This document shows, piece by piece, positions 28,782 through 38,256 of a stretch of 64,000 nucleotides of DNA; within the stretch, counting starts at the first letter, position 1, and every line of letters begins with the position of its first letter. The notes under the pieces are model-generated. The model did no database searches. It saw nothing but the letters and a program-made list of their open reading frames with translations, and was not told the origin of the DNA. The position numbers were made by a program, and so were the translations under genes. The DNA is taken from positions 7,440,001 to 7,504,000 of the forward strand of contig NZ_CP115300.1 in NCBI RefSeq assembly GCF_027625935.1, read 5' to 3'. The DNA comes from Streptomyces camelliae (GTDB taxonomy: Bacteria > Actinomycetota > Actinomycetes > Streptomycetales > Streptomycetaceae).

Positions 28782-29438
28782 ATGAGCAAGACGACAGTCA
28801 CAGACGTCTCGACGGAGCCCGGGCCCGAGCGTGCCGCCGACGCACCCCGCACGGTGGGCGGCAGCCGCGCCTTCGCCCTGCTGCTGGTGATCACCGGCGC
28901 GGCCGGACTGCTGGCGGCCTGGGTCATCACGCTCGACAAGAACAAGCTCCTCGAAGCGAAGATCGCGGGGAAGACGTTCACGCCGGGCTGCAGTGTCAAC
29001 CCGATCGTGTCCTGCGGCAGCGTCATGCAGAGCAAGCAGGCGGCGGCCTTCGGCTTCCCGAACCCCTGGCTCGGCCTGGTCTGCTACGGCATCGTCATCT
29101 GCGTCGGCATGAGCCTGCTGGGCCGCGCCCGCTTCCCGCGCTGGTACTGGCTGACCTTCAACTTCGGCACGCTCTTCGGCGTCTGCTTCGTCACCTGGCT
29201 GCAGTTCCAGTCCCTGTACCGGATCAACGCGCTGTGCCTGTGGTGCTCGCTGGCCTGGGTCGCCACGATCACCATGTTCTGGTACGTGACCTCGTTCAAC
29301 GTCCGCAACGACTTCCTGCCGGCCCCGCGCTGGCTGAAGTCCTTCTTCTCCGAGTTCACCTGGGTCGTCCCGGTCACCCACTGCGGCATCATCGCCATGC
29401 TGATCCTGACCCGCTGGGGCAGCCAGCTCTGGGCCTGA
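28782..29438 (+). CDS. Vitamin K epoxide reductase (VKOR) family protein
   Basis: Integral membrane thiol oxidoreductase that probably reoxidises a DsbA-like partner using menaquinone, 218 residues with about five hydrophobic segments. The four VKOR cysteines are present: Cys70 and Cys78 in the first extracytoplasmic loop (PGCSVNPIVSC), and the active-site CLWC (Cys152, Cys155). The N-terminal 28 residues are hydrophilic. The ATG was chosen as the first start that leaves the divergent promoter region free. No DsbA homologue is fused or adjacent. Confidence 0.93.
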   Translation: MSKTTVTDVSTEPGPERAADAPRTVGGSRAFALLLVITGAAGLLAAWVITLDKNKLLEAKIAGKTFTPGCSVNPIVSCGSVMQSKQAAAFGFPNPWLGLVCYGIVICVGMSLLGRARFPRWYWLTFNFGTLFGVCFVTWLQFQSLYRINALCLWCSLAWVATITMFWYVTSFNVRNDFLPAPRWLKSFFSEFTWVVPVTHCGIIAMLILTRWGSQLWA

Positions 29439-29454
29439 CCCGGGGGACACAGCA

Positions 29455-29477
29455 TTGTCAGTGCCGTGTCTTAGGGT
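29455..29477 (+). promoter_or_regulatory. RecA-NDp (PafBC-type) DNA-damage promoter of rarA, leaderless
   Basis: TTGTCAGTG is followed by eight bases and TAGGGT, a full match to the TTGTCRGTG-N8-TAnnnT consensus. Six bases separate the -10 from the rarA GTG, and there is no Shine-Dalgarno sequence, so the transcript is probably leaderless. Confidence 0.85.
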
Positions 29478-29483
29478 TTCAGC

Positions 29484-30839
29484 GTGGAACCCGACCTCTT
29501 CACCGCAGCGGCGGAAGAACGCCAGGAGAAGGACCCGGCAGGCAGCCCCCTGGCGGTGCGGATGCGCCCGCGCACCCTCGACGAGGTCGTGGGCCAGCAG
29601 CATCTGCTGAAGCCCGGCTCCCCGCTGCGCCGGCTGGTCGGCGAGGGCTCCGGCGGCCCCGCCGGACCGTCCTCGGTGATCCTGTGGGGCCCGCCCGGCA
29701 CCGGCAAGACGACGCTCGCGTACGTCGTCTCCAAGGCGACGAACAAGCGGTTCGTGGAGCTCTCCGCGATCACGGCCGGCGTCAAGGAGGTCCGCGCGGT
29801 CATCGACGGCGCCCGCCGCGCCACCGGCGGCTACGGCAAGGAGACCGTCCTCTTCCTGGACGAGATCCACCGCTTCAGCAAGGCCCAGCAGGACTCCCTG
29901 CTCCCGGCCGTCGAGAACCGCTGGGTGACCCTGATCGCGGCCACGACGGAGAACCCGTACTTCTCGGTGATCTCCCCGCTGCTCTCCCGCTCCCTCCTGC
30001 TCACCCTCGAACCGCTCACCGACGACGACATCCGGGGCCTGCTGAAGCGCGCCCTGAGCGACGAGCGCGGCCTCAAGGACGCCGTCGGCCTGCCCGACGA
30101 CACCGCCGAGCATCTGCTGCGCATCTCCGGCGGCGACGCCCGCCGCGCCCTGACCGCCCTGGAGGCCGCCGCCGGCGCCGCCCTGGACCAGGGCGAGCGC
30201 GAGATCGGTCTGGAGACCCTGGAGCAGACGGTCGACCGGGCCGCGGTGAAGTACGACCGCGACGGCGACCAGCACTACGACGTCGCCAGCGCCCTCATCA
30301 AGTCCATCCGCGGCTCCGACGTCGACGCCGCCCTGCACTACCTGGCCCGCATGATCGAAGCCGGCGAGGACCCCCGCTTCATCGCCCGCCGCCTGATGAT
30401 CTCCGCGAGCGAGGACATCGGTCTCGCCGACCCGAACGCGCTGCCGATCGCGGTCGCGGCCGCGCAGGCCGTCGCCATGATCGGCTTCCCCGAGGCCGCC
30501 CTCACCCTCAGCCACGCCACCATCGCCCTCGCGCTCGCCCCCAAGTCCAACGCCGCGACCACCGCGATCGGCGCCGCCCTGGAGGACGTACGCAAGGGCC
30601 TGGCCGGCCCGGTCCCGCCGCATCTGCGCGACGGGCACTACAAGGGCGCGGCCAAGCTCGGCCACGCCCAGGGGTACGTCTACCCGCACGACCTGCCCGA
30701 GGGCATCGCCCAGCAGCAGTACGCCCCGGACGCCCTGAAGGACCGCGAGTACTACACCCCGACCCGGCACGGCACCGAGGCCAGATACGCCGACGCGGTG
30801 GAGTGGACCAGGAAACACCTCGGTCGCAGGCCCTCCTGA
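29484..30839 (+). CDS. rarA: Replication-associated recombination ATPase RarA (MgsA)
   Basis: AAA+ clamp-loader-like ATPase acting at stalled replication forks, 451 residues. It begins [33 protein letters not shown] (start GTG). Walker A is [11 protein letters not shown], Walker [13 protein letters not shown], and sensor 1 [17 protein letters not shown]. The C-terminal tetramerisation domain contains [19 protein letters not shown] and [14 protein letters not shown]. The family length is matched. Regulation by DNA damage is predicted from the promoter immediately upstream. rpsD follows after a long leader. Confidence 0.95.
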   Translation: MEPDLFTAAAEERQEKDPAGSPLAVRMRPRTLDEVVGQQHLLKPGSPLRRLVGEGSGGPAGPSSVILWGPPGTGKTTLAYVVSKATNKRFVELSAITAGVKEVRAVIDGARRATGGYGKETVLFLDEIHRFSKAQQDSLLPAVENRWVTLIAATTENPYFSVISPLLSRSLLLTLEPLTDDDIRGLLKRALSDERGLKDAVGLPDDTAEHLLRISGGDARRALTALEAAAGAALDQGEREIGLETLEQTVDRAAVKYDRDGDQHYDVASALIKSIRGSDVDAALHYLARMIEAGEDPRFIARRLMISASEDIGLADPNALPIAVAAAQAVAMIGFPEAALTLSHATIALALAPKSNAATTAIGAALEDVRKGLAGPVPPHLRDGHYKGAAKLGHAQGYVYPHDLPEGIAQQQYAPDALKDREYYTPTRHGTEARYADAVEWTRKHLGRRPS

Positions 30840-31146
30840 GCACCCTGTAGACTGCTCCGAAGTGCTGAGTCCCGCGCTGTCAGAGCGGGACAACCAGCCG
30901 GAGAACCGGTCCCCCGCGGACCGGCTCCAGGAGCGTCGCGCACCGTCGATCGGTGTCGCGGGCAGCCCACCACCACCCGGAGCTCCGGGAACGGCCGGTG
31001 GGCCACTCGCGTGCTGCACGTATGTGCCCAGACCAGGGAAGCGGCTGCCCGGCAGGTCCTCATCGAGGGCCCGGCGGGTTTTCCCGGCTGCGGATGCGAC
31101 CTCCCTCAACACTGACGAGCCGAACACTACGAAAGAGATTGAGACA
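30840..31146 (+). promoter_or_regulatory. Promoter and long untranslated leader of rpsD
   Basis: This 307-base stretch has no gene. TAGACT at 30848-30853 is a good -10 without a clear -35, which would give a leader of about 285 bases. Two hairpins lie early in it: TCCCGC/GCGGGA (30870-30890) and CCGGTCC/GGACCGG (30906-30924). AGCCGG just before the second and CCGGCT at its end offer a competing pairing. The length and structures suggest leader-mediated control, for example by S4 itself, but no known motif was recognised. Confidence 0.45.
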
Positions 31147-31761
31147 GTGGCGAACCAGTCCCGTCCCAAGGTCAAGAAGTCGCGTGCCCTCGGTATCGCG
31201 CTGACCCCGAAGGCCGTCAAGTACTTCGAGGCCCGCCCCTACCCGCCGGGTGAGCACGGCCGTGGCCGCAAGCAGAACTCGGACTACAAGGTCCGTCTGC
31301 TGGAGAAGCAGCGTCTGCGCGCGCAGTACGACATCTCCGAGCGCCAGCTGGTCCGCGCCTACGAGCGCGCGTCCAAGGTTCAGGGCAAGACCGGTGAGGC
31401 CCTGATCGTGGAGCTGGAGCGCCGTCTCGACGCCCTGGTCCTGCGTTCGGGTATCGCCCGGACCATCTACCAGGCCCGCCAGATGGTCGTCCACGGCCAC
31501 ATCCAGGTCAACGGCCAGAAGGTCGACAAGCCGTCCTTCCGTGTCCGCCCGGACGACGTCGTGCAGGTCCGCGACCGCTCCAAGGAGAAGACGCTCTTCA
31601 CGATCGCCCGTGAGGGTGGCTTCGCCCCCGACGGTGAGACCCCGCGCTACCTGCAGGTGAACCTCAAGGCCCTGGCGTTCCGCCTGGACCGCGAGCCGAA
31701 CCGCAAGGAGATCCCGGTGATCTGCGACGAGCAGCTCGTCGTCGAGTACTACGCCCGCTGA
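31147..31761 (+). CDS. rpsD: 30S ribosomal protein S4
   Basis: Primary 16S rRNA-binding protein that nucleates assembly of the 30S body, 204 residues. The N-terminus carries [23 protein letters not shown]. The S4 RNA-binding domain holds [22 protein letters not shown] and [18 protein letters not shown] zinc-knuckle Cys set is absent, indicating the Cys-minus form of S4. The GTG was chosen because it gives the standard S4 N-terminus. It is monocistronic here, away from the ribosomal protein clusters, as usual in streptomycetes. Confidence 0.97.
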   Translation: MANQSRPKVKKSRALGIALTPKAVKYFEARPYPPGEHGRGRKQNSDYKVRLLEKQRLRAQYDISERQLVRAYERASKVQGKTGEALIVELERRLDALVLRSGIARTIYQARQMVVHGHIQVNGQKVDKPSFRVRPDDVVQVRDRSKEKTLFTIAREGGFAPDGETPRYLQVNLKALAFRLDREPNRKEIPVICDEQLVVEYYAR

Positions 31762-31785
31762 TCCCAGCCCCGGCGCAGCACCACC

Positions 31786-34002
31786 TCAGCCCGCCGTCTC
31801 CTCGCCCGGTCCTGCCGGGCGGGCGAGGCGGCGGGTTCGTGTTTCCGGCCGGTTCGGGCGCTGCGGGCCGGTGGGAGCTGGTCGCGCCCCGTGGCGGAGC
31901 CGCATGTCGACACGGTCCCGCGCCCCTTCGGGGCGCGTCACCCCGCCCTGCCCCAGTGCACGGGCCACGGCTCCGGCCCGGTCCAGCCGGCCCCCTTCCC
32001 GTACGCACTCCTCGTACCGCGCGTCCCCGAGCGTTTGCCGGGCCAGCGCCTCACAGCGTTCGTGCGGGGCGTTGTAGTACGCCGAGCCGAACAGCGGCAG
32101 CCCCACCGAGGGCCACAGCCGGGCCGCCGCGCCCTGGAGCAGCGCCGCCTCGGCCGGATCGCCCTCGGTCGCCGTGACCAGCGCCAGCAGTTCCAGTGTC
32201 AGTACCTCGGCGAGCAGATCGCGGAAGGCGTGCGCGTGGCCCAGGCAGTCCGCCAGCAGCTCACGCGCGCGGGCGGGCGCGCCGTCCAGCCAGGCCGCGT
32301 ACGCCAGCACATACAGTGCGTACGACCGAGCCCAGCGCTCCCCGTGGTCCTCGCACACCTGCCGTACGTCCTCGCACAGCCGTACCGCGTCCGGCAGATC
32401 GCCCTGGAACGCCCGTGTCATCGCCAGTTCCACCTGGCCCATCAGGACGTTGCTGTTCAGCTCGCCGATCTCCTGATAGCGCTCCAGCGCCGAGCGCAGC
32501 AGCGTTTCTGCGCGCGCCATGTCATCGCTGACCAGGGCCAGACAGCCGGTACGGTGCTCCGCGTACGCCACCGCCGTCGCGTCCGCGATCCGCTCCGCCT
32601 GCTCCCGGCACTCCCGCAGCACCGCGAGCGCCGGCACGGTGTCGCCCTGCAGGATCGCCACATAGCCGAGCACCCACAGCGCCTTCAGCCGGGACTGCTC
32701 GTACTCCGAGTCCAGCTCCACGCTGCGCTCCAGCCAGCGCCGCCCCTCCGCGAGCCGTCCGCACCCGACCCAGCAGAACCACAGCGAACCGGCCAGGAAC
32801 TGTCCGAGATGTGCCTCGTCCGGCTCGGTCAGACAGAACTCCAGCGCGGCCCGCAGATTCGGCAGCTCGGCCTCGACCCGCTCGGCGATCTCCCGCTGCC
32901 GGGGCGAGAACCAGTCCAGCTCGCACCAGGTCGCCAGGCCCAGATACCAGTCCCGGTGCCGTCTGCGCAGCCGGCCCGCGTCCCCGGCCGCCGCCAGCCA
33001 CTCGGCGCCGTAGGCCCGGACGGTGTCCAGCATCCGGTACCGGGGGCCGGCCGGGGTGTCCTCGCGGGTGACGACCGACTGGGCCAGCAGCTGTGACAGC
33101 ACGTCGAGGACGTCCTCGGCGGGCAGCCCGGCCCCGCTGCACACGTACTCGGCCGCCTCCAGGTCGAAGGTCTGCGCGAACACCGACAGCCGCGCCCACA
33201 GCAGCCGTTCGGCGGGCGTGCACAGCTCGTGGCTCCAGCCGATCGCCGTGCGCAGCGTCTGATGACGGGACGGGGGTCCCCCGGGGACAGATCGCGGCCC
33301 GGCGCCCGTGGTCAGCAGCCGGAACCGGTCGTCGAGCCGCTGCAGCAGCTGCCCGGGGGACAGTGCCCGCAGCCGCCCGGCCGCCAGCTCCACCGCGAGC
33401 GGGATGCCCTCCAGCCGCCGGCACAGCTCGCGCACCTCGGGGCCGTCGGACGCCGTCAGCCCCTGCTCCCGGGCCCGGTCCGTGAACAGCTCCACCGCCG
33501 CGTCCTCGCCGAGCGGTGCCAGCGGGAACAGCCGCTCGCCCGCCAGTCCCAGCGGCCGCCGGCCCGCGGCCAGCACGCTCAGCTCCGGCAGCTTGCGCAG
33601 CAGCTCCGCCGTCAGCTCGGCACAGGCCTCCACCAGATGCTCGAACCCGTCCAGCACGAGCAGCACCGGGCGCCCGGCGAGATGCTCCAGCAGCGTCTGA
33701 CGGGGCAGCCGGGCGGTGTGGTCGGTCAGGCCCAGCGCCTCGGCCACCGCGTACTCCACGAACTGCGGATCGCGCACCGGGGCCAGCTCGACCCGCCCGC
33801 ACGACCCCGGCTCCCACCCGGCGGCGGCCCGCGCGGCCAGCCGGGACTTGCCGACACCGCCGACCCCGGTCACGGTCACCAGCCGCGCCCCGCCGAGCGC
33901 CGACGCCAGCGCGGCGAGTTCGGCCGAGCGCCCGACGAAAGTGGTCAGTTCCAGGGGCGGATCACCGTGAGGAAAGGGGCCTGGGCGCTGAGGACCTCGC
34001 AT
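31786..34002 (-). CDS. NB-ARC/STAND ATPase with helical repeats, lacking the usual C-terminal LuxR HTH
   Basis: 738 residues from the ATG at 34002. It opens like LAL/AfsR-type regulators: LELTTFVGRSAELAAL, then Walker A GVGGVGKS (residues 46-53), Walker B LLVLDGFEHLVEA, and GIPLAVELAAGRLRAL. Tetratricopeptide-like helical repeats follow (about 380-660). Proteins of this type commonly end in a LuxR HTH. Here the repeats run into a basic Arg/Pro-rich tail of about 60 residues with no helix-turn-helix. It may be a signalling ATPase without DNA binding. Neither ribosome binding site nor promoter was clear, so an upstream GTG start is possible. Confidence 0.8.
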   Translation of the reverse strand: MRGPQRPGPFPHGDPPLELTTFVGRSAELAALASALGGARLVTVTGVGGVGKSRLAARAAAGWEPGSCGRVELAPVRDPQFVEYAVAEALGLTDHTARLPRQTLLEHLAGRPVLLVLDGFEHLVEACAELTAELLRKLPELSVLAAGRRPLGLAGERLFPLAPLGEDAAVELFTDRAREQGLTASDGPEVRELCRRLEGIPLAVELAAGRLRALSPGQLLQRLDDRFRLLTTGAGPRSVPGGPPSRHQTLRTAIGWSHELCTPAERLLWARLSVFAQTFDLEAAEYVCSGAGLPAEDVLDVLSQLLAQSVVTREDTPAGPRYRMLDTVRAYGAEWLAAAGDAGRLRRRHRDWYLGLATWCELDWFSPRQREIAERVEAELPNLRAALEFCLTEPDEAHLGQFLAGSLWFCWVGCGRLAEGRRWLERSVELDSEYEQSRLKALWVLGYVAILQGDTVPALAVLRECREQAERIADATAVAYAEHRTGCLALVSDDMARAETLLRSALERYQEIGELNSNVLMGQVELAMTRAFQGDLPDAVRLCEDVRQVCEDHGERWARSYALYVLAYAAWLDGAPARARELLADCLGHAHAFRDLLAEVLTLELLALVTATEGDPAEAALLQGAAARLWPSVGLPLFGSAYYNAPHERCEALARQTLGDARYEECVREGGRLDRAGAVARALGQGGVTRPEGARDRVDMRLRHGARPAPTGPQRPNRPETRTRRLARPAGPGEETAG
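31790..31835 (+). terminator. rpsD terminator inside the 3' end of the opposite ATPase gene
   Basis: A bipartite stem (CCCGCCG with CGGCGGG, and CTCGCCCG with CGGGCGAG) ends before TTCGTGTTT. It begins 29 bases after the rpsD stop and overlaps the last codons of the minus-strand ATPase gene. Confidence 0.65.
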
Positions 34003-34154
34003 GGGACACGGAGCGTACTGAAGTGTGTTCACTGCGTACAATCGCTTCCCGCAACTCCGTCCCCGCCGCCGGGTAATCCGGTACGGAGCCCGGGCCACGG
34101 CGCGATAGGCTCGGACTCGACTTTTTCGATGGTGAGGCACGTTTCAGGGAGCGG

Positions 34155-34589
34155 GTGCGCACAGTGTCCGGTGGAGAGGTGGCCGGGATCCTGGTGGCCG
34201 TCTTCTGGGCGATCCTGGTCTCCTTCCTCGCGGTGGCACTCGTGAGGCTGGCCCAGACGCTCAAGGCGACCACCAAGCTCGTCGCGGACGTGACCGATCA
34301 GGCCGTCCCGCTGCTCGCCGACGCCTCCCAGGCGGTGCGTTCCGCGCAGACCCAGATCGACCGCGTCGACGCCATCGCCTCCGACGTCCAGGAGGTCACG
34401 TCGAACGCCTCCGCGCTGTCGACGACCGTCGCCTCCACGTTCGGCGGCCCGCTGGTCAAGGTCGCGGCCTTCGGCTACGGGGTGCGCCGGGCGCTGGGCG
34501 GACGCAAGGAGGACGTGCCCGCCAAGGCGCCCCGGCGTACGGTGATCGTGGGCCGCACGGTCCCCGCCGCGCGACGCAAGCGGAAGTAA
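34155..34589 (+). CDS. DUF948-family membrane protein
   Basis: 144 residues. One N-terminal TM helix (GILVAVFWAILVSFLAVALV) is followed by a helical coiled-coil-like region (LKATTKLVADVTDQAVPLLADA) and a basic end rich in Arg/Lys. The pattern matches DUF948 proteins. AGGGA precedes the GTG by four bases; a GTG nine bases downstream is an alternative. The next gene follows after 16 bases. Conserved position before alaS suggests co-transcription with alaS-ruvX-mltG. Function unknown. Confidence 0.85.
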   Translation: MRTVSGGEVAGILVAVFWAILVSFLAVALVRLAQTLKATTKLVADVTDQAVPLLADASQAVRSAQTQIDRVDAIASDVQEVTSNASALSTTVASTFGGPLVKVAAFGYGVRRALGGRKEDVPAKAPRRTVIVGRTVPAARRKRK

Positions 34590-34605
34590 GGACTGAGACC
34601 GAGCG

Positions 34606-34968
34606 ATGTTCCGCCGTACGTTCTGGTTCACCACAGGCGTCGCCGCCGGTGTGTGGGCCACCACCAAGGTCAACCGCAAGCTGAAGCAGCTGACCCCCGA
34701 GAGCCTCGCCGCCACCGCGGCGAACAAGGCTCTGGAGACCGGTCAGCGGCTGAAGGACCGCGCGGTGGGCTTCGCGCTCGACGTCCGCGACAACATGGCG
34801 GTGCGGGAGGCCGAGCTGGAGGAGGCCCTCGGGATCCACGAGGACCCCGAACTCCCCGCACCCCGGCGGTTCGCCGCCATCGAGAACGTCGAGAACAGCA
34901 CCAACCGCACCACACCGAAGTACATCGAAGCCCCGATGTACTCGTACAACCGGAATGAGGACCACTGA
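34606..34968 (+). CDS. Small conserved protein of unknown function upstream of alaS
   Basis: 120 residues. The N-terminus ([20 protein letters not shown]) is weakly hydrophobic and may associate with the membrane. A helical middle ([20 protein letters not shown]) and a polar tail end in [13 protein letters not shown] precedes the ATG weakly. The stop overlaps the alaS ATG by one base, so it is translationally coupled to alaS. No family-level function can be given. Confidence 0.85.
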   Translation: MFRRTFWFTTGVAAGVWATTKVNRKLKQLTPESLAATAANKALETGQRLKDRAVGFALDVRDNMAVREAELEEALGIHEDPELPAPRRFAAIENVENSTNRTTPKYIEAPMYSYNRNEDH

Positions 34969-37640
34969 TGGAGTCGGCTGAGATCCGCCGCCGCTGGCTG
35001 AGCTTCTTCGAGGAGCGCGGGCACACCGTCGTCCCTTCGGCGTCGCTCATCGCGGACGACCCGACTCTGCTCCTCGTCCCCGCCGGCATGGTGCCCTTCA
35101 AGCCCTACTTCCTGGGCGAGGTCAAGCCGCCGTTCCCGCGCGCCACCAGCGTGCAGAAGTGCGTGCGCACGCCGGACATCGAAGAGGTCGGCAAGACCAC
35201 GCGCCACGGCACGTTCTTCCAGATGTGCGGCAACTTCTCCTTCGGCGACTACTTCAAGGAAGGCGCCATCAAGCACGCCTGGGAGCTGCTCACCACGCCC
35301 CAGGACAAGGGCGGTTACGGCCTCGACCCCGAGCGCCTGTGGATCACCGTCTACAAGGACGACGACGAGGCCGAGCGCATCTGGCACGAGGTCGTCGGCG
35401 TGCCCATGGAGCGCATCCAGCGCCTCGGCATGAAGGACAACTTCTGGTCCATGGGCGTCCCGGGCCCGTGCGGCCCCTGCTCCGAGATCAACTACGACCG
35501 CGGCCCCGAGTTCGGCGTCGAGGGCGGCCCCGCCGTCAACGACGAGCGGTACGTGGAGATCTGGAACCTCGTCTTCATGCAGTACGAGCGTGGCGAGGGC
35601 ATCGGCAAGGACAACTTCGAGATCCTCGGGGACCTGCCGAGCAAGAACATCGACACCGGCCTCGGTATGGAGCGCCTCGCCATGATTCTGCAGGGCGTGC
35701 AGAACATGTACGAGATCGACACCTCCATGGCCGTCATCGACAAGGCCACCGAGCTGACCGGCGTGGCCTACGGCGAATCCCACGACTCGGACGTCTCCCT
35801 GCGCGTGGTCACCGACCACATGCGTACGTCCGTGATGCTCATCGGTGACGGCGTCACCCCCGGCAACGAGGGCCGCGGCTACGTCCTGCGCCGCATCATG
35901 CGCCGCGCCATCCGCAACATGCGCCTGCTCGGCGCCACCGGTCCGGTCGTCAAGGACCTGATCGACACCGTGATCCACATGATGGGCCAGCAGTACCCCG
36001 AGCTGATCACCGACCGCGAGCGCATCGAGAAGGTCGCCCTCGCCGAGGAGAACGCCTTCCTCAAGACGCTGAAGGCCGGCACCAACATCCTCGACACCGC
36101 CGTCACCGAGACCAAGCAGTCCGGCGGCACGGTCCTCTCCGGCGACAAGGCCTTCCTGCTCCACGACACCTGGGGCTTCCCGATCGACCTCACCCTCGAA
36201 ATGGCCGCCGAGCAGGGGCTGTCCGTGGACGAGGAGGGCTTCCGCCGCCTGATGAAGGAGCAGCGGGAGCGCGCCAAGGCCGACGCCCAGGCCAAGAAGA
36301 CCGGCCACGCCGGCGCCGGAGCCTACCGGGAGATCGCCGACAAGGTCGGCGAGACCGACTTCATCGGCTACAGCGACACCGAGGGCGAGTCCACGATCGT
36401 CGGCATCCTGGTCGACGGCACCTCCTCCCCGGCCGCCACCGAGGGCGACGAGGTCGAGATCGTCCTCGACCGCACCCCGTTCTACGCCGAGGGCGGCGGC
36501 CAGATCGGCGACACCGGCCGCATCAAGGTCGACTCCGGTGCCGTGATCGAGATCCGCGACTGCCAGAAGCCGGTCCCGGGGGTGTACGTCCACAAGGGCG
36601 TGGTCCAGGTCGGCGAGGTCACCGTCGGTGCCAAGGCCCACGCCTCGATCGATGCCCGCCGCCGCAAGGCCATCGCCCGCGCCCATTCGGCCACCCACCT
36701 GACCCACCAGGCCCTGCGTGACGCCCTCGGCCCGACGGCCGCCCAGGCCGGTTCGGAGAACCAGCCCGGCCGCTTCCGCTTCGACTTCGGTTCGCCGTCC
36801 GCCGTGCCGACGGCCGTGATGACCGACGTCGAGCAGAAGATCAACGAGGTGCTCGCCCGCGACCTCGACGTCCGCGCCGACATCATGGGCATCGACGAGG
36901 CCAAGAAGCAGGGCGCCATCGCCGAGTTCGGCGAGAAGTACGGCGAGCGCGTCCGCGTGGTGACCATCGGCGACTTCTCCAAGGAGCTGTGCGGCGGCAC
37001 GCACGTGCACAACACCGCCCAGCTGGGCCTGGTGAAGCTGCTCGGCGAGTCCTCCATCGGCTCCGGTGTCCGTCGTATCGAGGCCCTGGTCGGTGTGGAC
37101 GCCTACACCTTCCTCGCCCGCGAGCACACGGTCGTCAACCAGCTGACCGAGCTGCTCAAGGGCCGCCCGGAGGAGCTGCCGGAGAAGGTCTCCTCGATGC
37201 TCGGCAAGCTGAAGGACGCCGAGAAGGAGATCGAGAAGTTCCGCGCCGAGAAGGTGCTCCAGGCCGCCGCCGGTCTCGCCGAGTCCGCCAAGGACGTGCG
37301 CGGTGTGGCCGTCGTCACCGGTCAGGTCCCGGACGGCACGACGCCGGACGACCTGCGCAAGCTGGTCCTGGACGTGCGCGGCCGCATCCAGGGCGGGCGG
37401 GCCGCGGTCGTGGCCCTGTTCACGGTCACGGGCGGCAAGCCGCTGACGGTCATCGCCACCAACGAGGCCGCCCGCGAGCGCGGCCTCAAGGCCGGTGACC
37501 TGGTCCGTACCGCCGCCAAGACCCTCGGCGGCGGCGGTGGCGGCAAGCCGGACGTGGCCCAGGGCGGCGGTCAGAACCCGGCCGCCGTCGGCGAGGCCGT
37601 GGACGCCGTCGAGCGCCTGGTCGCCGAGACCGCGAAGTAA
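34968..37640 (+). CDS. alaS: Alanyl-tRNA synthetase
   Basis: Charges tRNA(Ala) and edits mischarged Ser and Gly, 890 residues, full length. The class II catalytic domain includes [16 protein letters not shown] [21 protein letters not shown] and [15 protein letters not shown]. The editing domain shows the zinc-binding set HSATHLTH and CGGTHV. The C-Ala domain ends the protein, with a Gly-rich stretch ([16 protein letters not shown]) that binds tRNA. GAGGA precedes the ATG. It sits in a probable unit with the two small upstream genes and with ruvX and mltG. Confidence 0.97.
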   Translation: MESAEIRRRWLSFFEERGHTVVPSASLIADDPTLLLVPAGMVPFKPYFLGEVKPPFPRATSVQKCVRTPDIEEVGKTTRHGTFFQMCGNFSFGDYFKEGAIKHAWELLTTPQDKGGYGLDPERLWITVYKDDDEAERIWHEVVGVPMERIQRLGMKDNFWSMGVPGPCGPCSEINYDRGPEFGVEGGPAVNDERYVEIWNLVFMQYERGEGIGKDNFEILGDLPSKNIDTGLGMERLAMILQGVQNMYEIDTSMAVIDKATELTGVAYGESHDSDVSLRVVTDHMRTSVMLIGDGVTPGNEGRGYVLRRIMRRAIRNMRLLGATGPVVKDLIDTVIHMMGQQYPELITDRERIEKVALAEENAFLKTLKAGTNILDTAVTETKQSGGTVLSGDKAFLLHDTWGFPIDLTLEMAAEQGLSVDEEGFRRLMKEQRERAKADAQAKKTGHAGAGAYREIADKVGETDFIGYSDTEGESTIVGILVDGTSSPAATEGDEVEIVLDRTPFYAEGGGQIGDTGRIKVDSGAVIEIRDCQKPVPGVYVHKGVVQVGEVTVGAKAHASIDARRRKAIARAHSATHLTHQALRDALGPTAAQAGSENQPGRFRFDFGSPSAVPTAVMTDVEQKINEVLARDLDVRADIMGIDEAKKQGAIAEFGEKYGERVRVVTIGDFSKELCGGTHVHNTAQLGLVKLLGESSIGSGVRRIEALVGVDAYTFLAREHTVVNQLTELLKGRPEELPEKVSSMLGKLKDAEKEIEKFRAEKVLQAAAGLAESAKDVRGVAVVTGQVPDGTTPDDLRKLVLDVRGRIQGGRAAVVALFTVTGGKPLTVIATNEAARERGLKAGDLVRTAAKTLGGGGGGKPDVAQGGGQNPAAVGEAVDAVERLVAETAK

Positions 37641-37665
37641 CGGGCACGTAAGGAAACGGTCGGAA

Positions 37666-38130
37666 ATGCGCAGAGGACGTCGACTCGCGATCGACGTGGG
37701 CGACGCCCGGATCGGGGTCGCCTCGTGCGACCCCGACGGGATCCTCGCCACCCCGGTGGAGACGGTCCCCGGCCGGGACATCCCCGCCGCCCACCGCCGG
37801 CTCAGGCAGCTGGTGGAGGAGTACGAACCGATCGAGGTCGTCGTCGGACTCCCTCGCTCCCTCAAGGGGGGCGAGGGCCCGGCCGCGGTCAAGGTCCGCG
37901 CCTTCGCCCAGGAGCTGGCCAAGGGCATCAAGCCGGTGCCGGTCCGCCTGGTGGACGAGCGGATGACGACCGTGACGGCCACTCAGGGACTGCGGGCCTC
38001 GGGGGTGAAGTCGAAGAAGGGCCGCTCGGTCATCGACCAGGCCGCCGCCGTCGTCATCCTGCAACAGGCCCTCGAATCCGAACGAGTGTCAGGTAAAGCA
38101 CCCGGCGAGGGCGTCGAAGTGGTCATCTGA
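37666..38130 (+). CDS. ruvX: Putative Holliday junction resolvase RuvX/YqgF
   Basis: RNase H-fold nuclease family member, 154 residues. Family members have been linked to 16S rRNA 5' processing as well as to Holliday-junction cutting. Catalytic acids lie in LAIDVGDARIGVA (Asp), in VVVGLPRSLKGGEG and at VRLVDERMTTVTA (Glu). A further Asp is in SVIDQAAAVVILQ. The ATG follows AAGGA at 11 bases and begins 25 bases after the alaS stop. The gene pair alaS-ruvX is widely conserved. Confidence 0.93.
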   Translation: MRRGRRLAIDVGDARIGVASCDPDGILATPVETVPGRDIPAAHRRLRQLVEEYEPIEVVVGLPRSLKGGEGPAAVKVRAFAQELAKGIKPVPVRLVDERMTTVTATQGLRASGVKSKKGRSVIDQAAAVVILQQALESERVSGKAPGEGVEVVI

Positions 38131-38256
38131 TCGCGATACGGTAACGTTCCGCGCGATGTGCCGGTGTTCGAACAGCCGGCACATAGCAAGAGGAGGCGGA
38201 ACGGAAGCGGGCCCACCGGCCGCGTGACCGGTCGGCCTCGCGGCTCTAGGGGATCG

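Noticed and set aside
28638..31220. Extension of the ABC ATPase frame upstream to 31220
   Set aside because: The frame merely stays open across rarA and rpsD on the opposite strand; ATPase homology starts just after the ATG at 28637.
34743..37982. Minus-strand open frame of more than 1000 codons opposite alaS
   Set aside because: AlaRS motifs on the plus strand explain the region; the antisense frame has low-complexity content.
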